Shown here piece by piece: positions 58,715 to 64,000 of a stretch of 64,000 bases of DNA (position 1 is its first letter; every line of letters begins with the position of its first letter). The translations under genes were made by a program, and so were the position numbers. Source of the stretch: Pirellulales bacterium (lineage in GTDB: Bacteria; Planctomycetota; Planctomycetia; Pirellulales; UBA1268); the NCBI GenBank assembly GCA_016779265.1, contig JADHNY010000007.1, forward strand, positions 1-64,000, written 5' to 3'. The notes under the pieces were generated by a model. It was given only the letters and a program-made list of their open reading frames with translations, ran no database searches and had not been told where the DNA came from.

Positions 58715-58735
58715 AGTGTCGCCTTCTTGCCTTCG

Positions 58736-60547
58736 TTAGCTCTTCTGAAGCACCCGCTGCCGCTCTTCGAGAGACGTCTCCCCGGCAAGCACCATGTCGA
58801 GTGCAGCCACACCCAGCGGCCGCATACCATCCTTCACCGCCGCCTGTGAAAGCAGTTTTCGGTCACCCTTGAGGATGGCCTTGGAGAAGTTCTCACCACC
58901 AGCGAGTTCAAAGATGCCTGTGCGACTGGCATATCCAAGACCTCGACAGAGTCGACAGCCGATCGGTGAGGCACGCCACAGCTGTGGCACTCGCTCCACC
59001 GGCACCCGCAGCTTCGCAGCCAGGTCTGGAGGCGTCGCAAAAGCCTCTCGGCATCGAGGACAGAGCCGCCGCAGCAGCCTGCCTGCAAGCACACCAACAA
59101 CGGCGTGCGAGAGTGCCTCACGAGAAACGCCAAGCTTCAGCAGCTGCGCCACGGCATCAATCGCATCGGTTGCTGGCACGCTGACAATCACCAGCTGATC
59201 GCTCGCAGCCATCTCCACCAGCCGCTTGGCGAGTTCTGGATCGCTGAGATCCCGCGTCACAATGCCCTGCGGATACGAACGCATGGCCTGCGTGAGTGCA
59301 TCGAGCGGTGAGATGCCCCCCGCCGCGTCCCAGGTGCACCGCTTCACATTCTGGATCTCGATCGGGGGATCGTGTGCATCTTCAAGAGAGGCAAAATCAC
59401 GGACCATGCGGTCAGCGGCATTCACCACAACGTCAAAGGTTGTGGGAAGGCCATTGGAGGCCGCCGCTGCCAACACGATCAGACCCCGGTCGTAACTCAA
59501 CAGGGTCTGCAGCTTCTCAGCGACCTTTTCGGAGACACCCAGCTCTGTGATCGTCGTCAGCGGCTTGATCGGCAGCTGCAGACTGACCACTGCACGCTCC
59601 AACGCATCGCTCGAGGCCACCTCCAAGCTGAGCGGGATCTTCTTACCATCCGACAGGGCAACACATTTACCTTGGCGACGTGACTTCTTGCCCGGCACAT
59701 CGATGCGACAGACACGCTCCAGTGCAGCAACAGCACCAGCGGCTGCTTTCGGAGTTGGAGCGGGTACGTTCTCCCACTCTTCGTCCTTCTTGCTGGCGAA
59801 GACTCCCTGGGCCGCCGGCTTTCGCGGCGTCGACCAGACCCCATCAACGAGCTGTCGCACCGTTGCGGTGGCTGCGTTTCGCTCCACCATCAGCTTCATG
59901 GACCGAGCCGCAATAGCGATGGAGAGCAGGCCTGCTGCATCCTGGGCGGCCTGCGCCTCATCCTCACTGTTGGCCATCATCGGCGTGCCGTCGGCATCGG
60001 CCAGCTGCACCTCCGGCAGTGAGTCTTTCACTTCCTTCGGTGGACGCTTGATCTTGATGCCCATCGGACGCAGCGCATCGGCCGCACAATCGAGAATGTG
60101 TCCGGGCGTGAGCACTTTTTCATGATTCGGCGCTCGGCCGTTCCGCACAAAGACGTACGTAAAGGTCGGCACCGCCCAGGCCACCCCCATGATCGCGAGC
60201 CCTGCGATCGCCGAGGGAATCCACCAGGCAATCACCGCTGCCAGGAAAAATGGGAACGTCATCGCCATCGGCCAGACAGTGGCCGATAGATTCCAACGCC
60301 CCATGTCTTTGGCAACCCAGCTCGAGCAGCCTGCCCAGAGCGGAATCCAGAGCCACCAGAGCACTACCAGCAGGATCGAAAGCCCACCCCCTGGGCCACG
60401 CTCAAACCAGTTCTTTGAATCTGCAGGCCAGTCGGCTGCAAATACCTGTGAGGCGACCAGCATCCCACAGCACGCCAAGGCCAGTGCTTGAGGAGAGAGC
60501 CCACCGGGAACCGCTGTTAGCTTTGCTGCTCTGTTCACGTGCATCAA
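58736..60547 (-). CDS. GspE/PilB-family ATPase homologue with N-terminal membrane segments and degenerate nucleotide-binding motifs
   Basis: SYDRGLIVLAAAASNGLPTTF (Walker A position), tetra-Cys zinc motif CPRC...CRLCRGLGYASRTGIFEL; 4-bp overlap with pilT. Confidence 0.8.
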   Translation of the reverse strand: MMHVNRAAKLTAVPGGLSPQALALACCGMLVASQVFAADWPADSKNWFERGPGGGLSILLVVLWWLWIPLWAGCSSWVAKDMGRWNLSATVWPMAMTFPFFLAAVIAWWIPSAIAGLAIMGVAWAVPTFTYVFVRNGRAPNHEKVLTPGHILDCAADALRPMGIKIKRPPKEVKDSLPEVQLADADGTPMMANSEDEAQAAQDAAGLLSIAIAARSMKLMVERNAATATVRQLVDGVWSTPRKPAAQGVFASKKDEEWENVPAPTPKAAAGAVAALERVCRIDVPGKKSRRQGKCVALSDGKKIPLSLEVASSDALERAVVSLQLPIKPLTTITELGVSEKVAEKLQTLLSYDRGLIVLAAAASNGLPTTFDVVVNAADRMVRDFASLEDAHDPPIEIQNVKRCTWDAAGGISPLDALTQAMRSYPQGIVTRDLSDPELAKRLVEMAASDQLVIVSVPATDAIDAVAQLLKLGVSREALSHAVVGVLAGRLLRRLCPRCREAFATPPDLAAKLRVPVERVPQLWRASPIGCRLCRGLGYASRTGIFELAGGENFSKAILKGDRKLLSQAAVKDGMRPLGVAALDMVLAGETSLEERQRVLQKS

Positions 60548-61698
60548 CGAACTCCGATGCCCTTGAGCGCCATCTGCAGTGCCTCTTTGTTTGGGGCGAT
60601 TGCAAGGGCATCTTTCCGATCGATCAGTTCCTGGTCGATGAGGCTCTTGAGGCTCATCGTGAAGTCTTGCATGCCTTCCTTCTCCGACTTCTTGATGTGG
60701 TCGGGAAGCGACTCATCCTGACCTTCCAGGACATACTTCCGCACCAGTGGGTCAAACAGCATCAGTTCAACCACCGGCACACGACTCACCCCTGGCTTGA
60801 TCGACTTCAGCAGTTTCTGAGCCACGATGCCCTTCATGTTGAAGGCCAAGGCACTACGAATCGCACCACGTTCTTCCTCTGGAAACAGGTCGAGAATACG
60901 CGTGATCGTGGTCGCCGCACTGGAAGCGTGGATCGTTCCAAACACGAGATGCCCTGTCTCCGCCGCATGCACAGCGGTCATGAACGTTTCATGATCTCGC
61001 ATCTCACCGACAAGGATGATGTCTGGGTCTTCTCGCACCGCATGTTTCATGCCGACCGAGAAGTCGATCACATCCTGCCCCACCTCACGCTGATTGATCA
61101 GGCACTTGTCTTCCGTGAAGACAAACTCGATCGGATCTTCGAGGGTCAGGATGTGCTTGCGGTAGTTCTGATTGATGTAGTTGAGAATCGAGGCGATCGT
61201 CGTACTCTTGCCCGACCCGGTCACACCTGCGAGCAGGATGAGGCCCTGATCAAAATGGCAGAGTTTCTCGATCGCCGGAGGAAGAAACAGCCCTTCAAAG
61301 TTCGGGATGCTGTTGTTGACGCGGCGGGAGACCATCCCAAGCGCTCCCTGCTGCCGCAGGATGTTGACTCGAAATCGCCACACCACGCCATCGACCTCGA
61401 CGGTGTAGGCAAAGTCAGCACCGCCATCACGCTCGAGGATCTCCATGCGACGCTTGTCGAGCATCGGCATGATCAGCTGTTCCATCTTTTCTTCGCTGAT
61501 CACATCCGCCTTGAGGGGCTGCAGTGAGCCCTTGACCCGAACGTAGGGAGGCTTGCCAGACTTCAGATGCAGGTCGCTACCCTCGAGCTTGACCAGGGCG
61601 GTAAACAGCCTGTCAATCTCAAGCTTTCGGCGTTTGCCTTCCGCGGGAACCGGAGCAGGAGCAGACGCCTGAGGAGGCGGAGTCGTGATCGTGGCCAT
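60544..61698 (-). CDS. pilT: Type IV pilus retraction ATPase
   Basis: Walker A GVTGSGKST, Asp box LTLEDPIEFVF, Walker B IILVGEMRD, His box HLVFGTIHASSA; start at MATITTP. Confidence 0.93.
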   Translation of the reverse strand: MATITTPPPQASAPAPVPAEGKRRKLEIDRLFTALVKLEGSDLHLKSGKPPYVRVKGSLQPLKADVISEEKMEQLIMPMLDKRRMEILERDGGADFAYTVEVDGVVWRFRVNILRQQGALGMVSRRVNNSIPNFEGLFLPPAIEKLCHFDQGLILLAGVTGSGKSTTIASILNYINQNYRKHILTLEDPIEFVFTEDKCLINQREVGQDVIDFSVGMKHAVREDPDIILVGEMRDHETFMTAVHAAETGHLVFGTIHASSAATTITRILDLFPEEERGAIRSALAFNMKGIVAQKLLKSIKPGVSRVPVVELMLFDPLVRKYVLEGQDESLPDHIKKSEKEGMQDFTMSLKSLIDQELIDRKDALAIAPNKEALQMALKGIGVR

Positions 61699-61700
61699 GG

Positions 61701-62561
61701 TCACACCGAGCGGGACGAGGAATCGGACAGGGAGGCAGTTGACGGGGCCGACGACACATGCGTTCGATCTCGAGCATCCTCGACAGGACGAACCGGAATC
61801 CCCCGTTTGGCAAACAGCTGCTTTACCTCACGGATCGTACACTGCCCGAAGTGGAAGATGCCAGCGGCCAGCGCCGCATCCGCCATCCCCATGCCAGGGC
61901 CGCGATCGACGGCATCAGCAAGGTGTTCTGGGCAACCTGCACCGCCGCTGGCGACGACCGGAATCGACACGGCCTGACTGACTGCTGCAGTGATCTCAAG
62001 GTCGTAACCGTTGCGGGTGCCGTCACGATCCATGCAGGTCAACACAATCTCGCCCGCACCGAGCTGTTCCACCTGTCGGGCCCAGGCCACCGCCTCCAAG
62101 CCAGTCGGCACACGACCACCGTTGATGAAGACTTCCCAGACTTCGCGACCGTCGCGGACCACCCGCTTCGGGTCGATGTTCACCACCGTGGCACAGCTCC
62201 CAAGTCGATCTGCCACCGCAGTCACCAGCTCCGGCGTTTTCACAGCTGAGGAGTTGATGCTGACTTTCTCAGCACCAGCCTGCACAAGTTCAGCAGCATC
62301 AGCGAGCGTGCGAATGCCACCACCGACGGTGAACGGCATAAAAATCGTCTCTGCCACCTGACGCACCATGTCGAGCATGATCGACCGGCCTTCATGGCTG
62401 GCGGTGATGTCGAGAAAAACGAGCTCGTCAGCACCCTCCGCTTCATACCTGGCTGCAACGGCAACGGGATCGCCAGCATCGACGAGTTCGAGGAACTTCG
62501 TTCCTTTCACCACCCGTCCTTTTTCGACATCGAGGCATGGGATGATTCGCTTCGCGAGCAT
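61701..62561 (-). CDS. hisF: Imidazole glycerol phosphate synthase subunit HisF
   Basis: [60 protein letters not shown]; Ser-rich C-terminal tail. Confidence 0.95.
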   Translation of the reverse strand: MLAKRIIPCLDVEKGRVVKGTKFLELVDAGDPVAVAARYEAEGADELVFLDITASHEGRSIMLDMVRQVAETIFMPFTVGGGIRTLADAAELVQAGAEKVSINSSAVKTPELVTAVADRLGSCATVVNIDPKRVVRDGREVWEVFINGGRVPTGLEAVAWARQVEQLGAGEIVLTCMDRDGTRNGYDLEITAAVSQAVSIPVVASGGAGCPEHLADAVDRGPGMGMADAALAAGIFHFGQCTIREVKQLFAKRGIPVRPVEDARDRTHVSSAPSTASLSDSSSRSV

Positions 62562-63466
62562 CAACAAGCCTCCTTTCCTGCCGTCTCGGCCGGACCGCCA
62601 ACGAGGCCAACGTCAGGACTTGAGGCTGTGGCATAGAGCTTCTTGGGAATCCGTCCGGCAAGAAATGCCTGTCGGCCCGCCTCGCAGGCCGCTGCCATTG
62701 CACGAGCCATCCGCAGGGGATCCGCCGCATGGGCGATCGCTGTGTTGAGGAGCACGCCGTCGACACCGAGCTCCATCGCAGCTGCGACGTCACTGGCTGT
62801 TCCCACGCCAGCATCGACGATAACAGGATAGGTCGGATCCCCATCTTTCAGGTATTCCATGCAGATGCGGAGGTTGTTGGCATTGAGGATGCCCTGTCCT
62901 GAGCCGATCGGGCTGCCTGCGGGCATCACACTTGCCGCGCCCGCCTCCTTGAGCCGACGAGCGAGCACGGGATCATCGCTGGTGTAGACCAGCACCGCGA
63001 AACCGTCGTTGACAAGCTCCGCCGTGGCCTCGAGCGTGCCCACGGGATCAGGCAGCAGCGTCTTGGTGTCGCCGAGCACCTCCAGCTTGACCCACTCACT
63101 CCCAGGATTGCCAAGGTCTCGCAGCAGTTCACGCCCCAGCCGAGCAACCCGCACCGCCTCGTCTGCGGTAAAGCAGCCTGCCGTGTTGGGTAAGAGCGTG
63201 TAGCGATCGGTGTCGAGGTGGTCGAGGATGTTTTCGCCTGCCGCATTCACCAGCCGTTCCCGACGCACCGCGACGGTCACGCAGTCTGTCCCCGAGATCG
63301 CCAGGCACTCGGCCATCTCCGCGTAGCTACGGTATTTGCCTGTGCCTACGACCAACCGGCTCGCAAACTGTCGATTGGCCACGACCAGCGGTGGGTCGCG
63401 AGGATCTTCAGCAATGGGGCTCGGCGATCCAGTGGCAGCCGGCGAAGTCGTCGGAGAAGTGGTCAT
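62561..63466 (-). CDS. thiG: Thiazole synthase
   Basis: [62 protein letters not shown]. Confidence 0.95.
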   Translation of the reverse strand: MTTSPTTSPAATGSPSPIAEDPRDPPLVVANRQFASRLVVGTGKYRSYAEMAECLAISGTDCVTVAVRRERLVNAAGENILDHLDTDRYTLLPNTAGCFTADEAVRVARLGRELLRDLGNPGSEWVKLEVLGDTKTLLPDPVGTLEATAELVNDGFAVLVYTSDDPVLARRLKEAGAASVMPAGSPIGSGQGILNANNLRICMEYLKDGDPTYPVIVDAGVGTASDVAAAMELGVDGVLLNTAIAHAADPLRMARAMAAACEAGRQAFLAGRIPKKLYATASSPDVGLVGGPAETAGKEAC

Positions 63467-63599
63467 CGATACGACGGTTTTCAAAGGAGAGATCGGGTGG
63501 CGGCCGCGGGAGCTGCCTTAGTCAGCCCCGATCATACGACACCCAGCCAGCCGCCCGAAAAAACCGACGGAGAGGTGCCACGACACACACTCGACGGCT

Positions 63600-63848
63600 T
63601 TAGCCACCGCCGACGAGGGTCACGATCTCCAGCTGGTCGCCATCAGCAAGCATCCGCTCACCGAGCAGACGTCGCGGCACCACGGTTCGATTGATCTCCA
63701 CCGCCAGAGGCCGGCCAGCGAGTCCCAGCCTCTCAAGCAGGTCCGTCACGGCTGAGGCTGCGGGCATCCGCAGCGACTCACCGTTGACGACCACAGACAC
63801 TTCGGCCGCCCCGTCTCCGGAGGCAGCTGAATCGGGCGAAGGGCACAT
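63600..63848 (-). CDS. thiS: Sulfur carrier protein ThiS
   Basis: VVVNGESLRMPAASAVTDLLERLGL...VAVEINRTVVPR-type sequence ending in VGGG (C-terminal Gly-Gly). Confidence 0.9.
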   Translation of the reverse strand: MCPSPDSAASGDGAAEVSVVVNGESLRMPAASAVTDLLERLGLAGRPLAVEINRTVVPRRLLGERMLADGDQLEIVTLVGGG

Positions 63849-63872
63849 GCGGGGCTCCGACTGCAGAGAGGG

Positions 63873-64000
63873 TTAGGGTGTCGCGCCCCGCGGATTGGCC
63901 GTATCCAGCAAGACGAGTTCACTCGCGAAGCCCTTTTGAGCCTGCTGTGGACTCCACGGAATCCCGTAGGCGGCCGTCCGTCCTGTCGATGAGTCGGTGA
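63873..64000 (-). CDS. Partial CDS, C-terminus of a gene running off the window
   Basis: Minus-strand open frame ...TDSSTGRTAAYGIPWSPQQAQKGFASELVLLDTANPRGATP*; ends 24 bp upstream of thiS. Confidence 0.45.
   Translation of the reverse strand, partial: TDSSTGRTAAYGIPWSPQQAQKGFASELVLLDTANPRGATP

Overview
The window reads as a high-GC, gene-dense chromosomal segment of a planctomycete (Pirellula/Rhodopirellula-like). Supporting markers are a DUF1592-type cytochrome protein, Gfo/Idh/MocA oxidoreductase, sulfatases, YTV-type repeats, MerR-HTH+TPR and many lineage-specific secreted proteins. I see no rRNA, CRISPR array or obvious prophage/IS element. Recognisable genes: thiD, mlaE/F/D-like, top6B, POT transporter, SpoU/TrmH methyltransferase, glgA, nucleoside hydrolase, a double sulfatase, dinG-like helicase, argH, sigma-54 activator, lipA, lipB-like, lnt, M28/QC-like peptidase, thioredoxin-trypsin fusion, metG, uspA, epmA-like, cvpA-like, pilB-like, pilT, hisF, thiG and thiS. 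The most interesting signals are family members whose catalytic motifs have eroded while the ORF stays intact: (1) a GspE/PilB-like protein with membrane segments and degenerate Walker A, Walker B and His boxes, translationally coupled to an intact PilT; (2) a LipB homologue lacking both the catalytic Cys and Lys, next to an intact LipA; (3) a lipoyl-like domain lacking the attachment Lys, coupled to lnt. Others are an orphan Topo VI B subunit, a tandem sulfatase with a sigma-54-like promoter, and a HEAT-like exported protein with a degenerate receiver-like segment beside a receiver-less sigma-54 activator. All calls are from reading the sequence; no database search was run.
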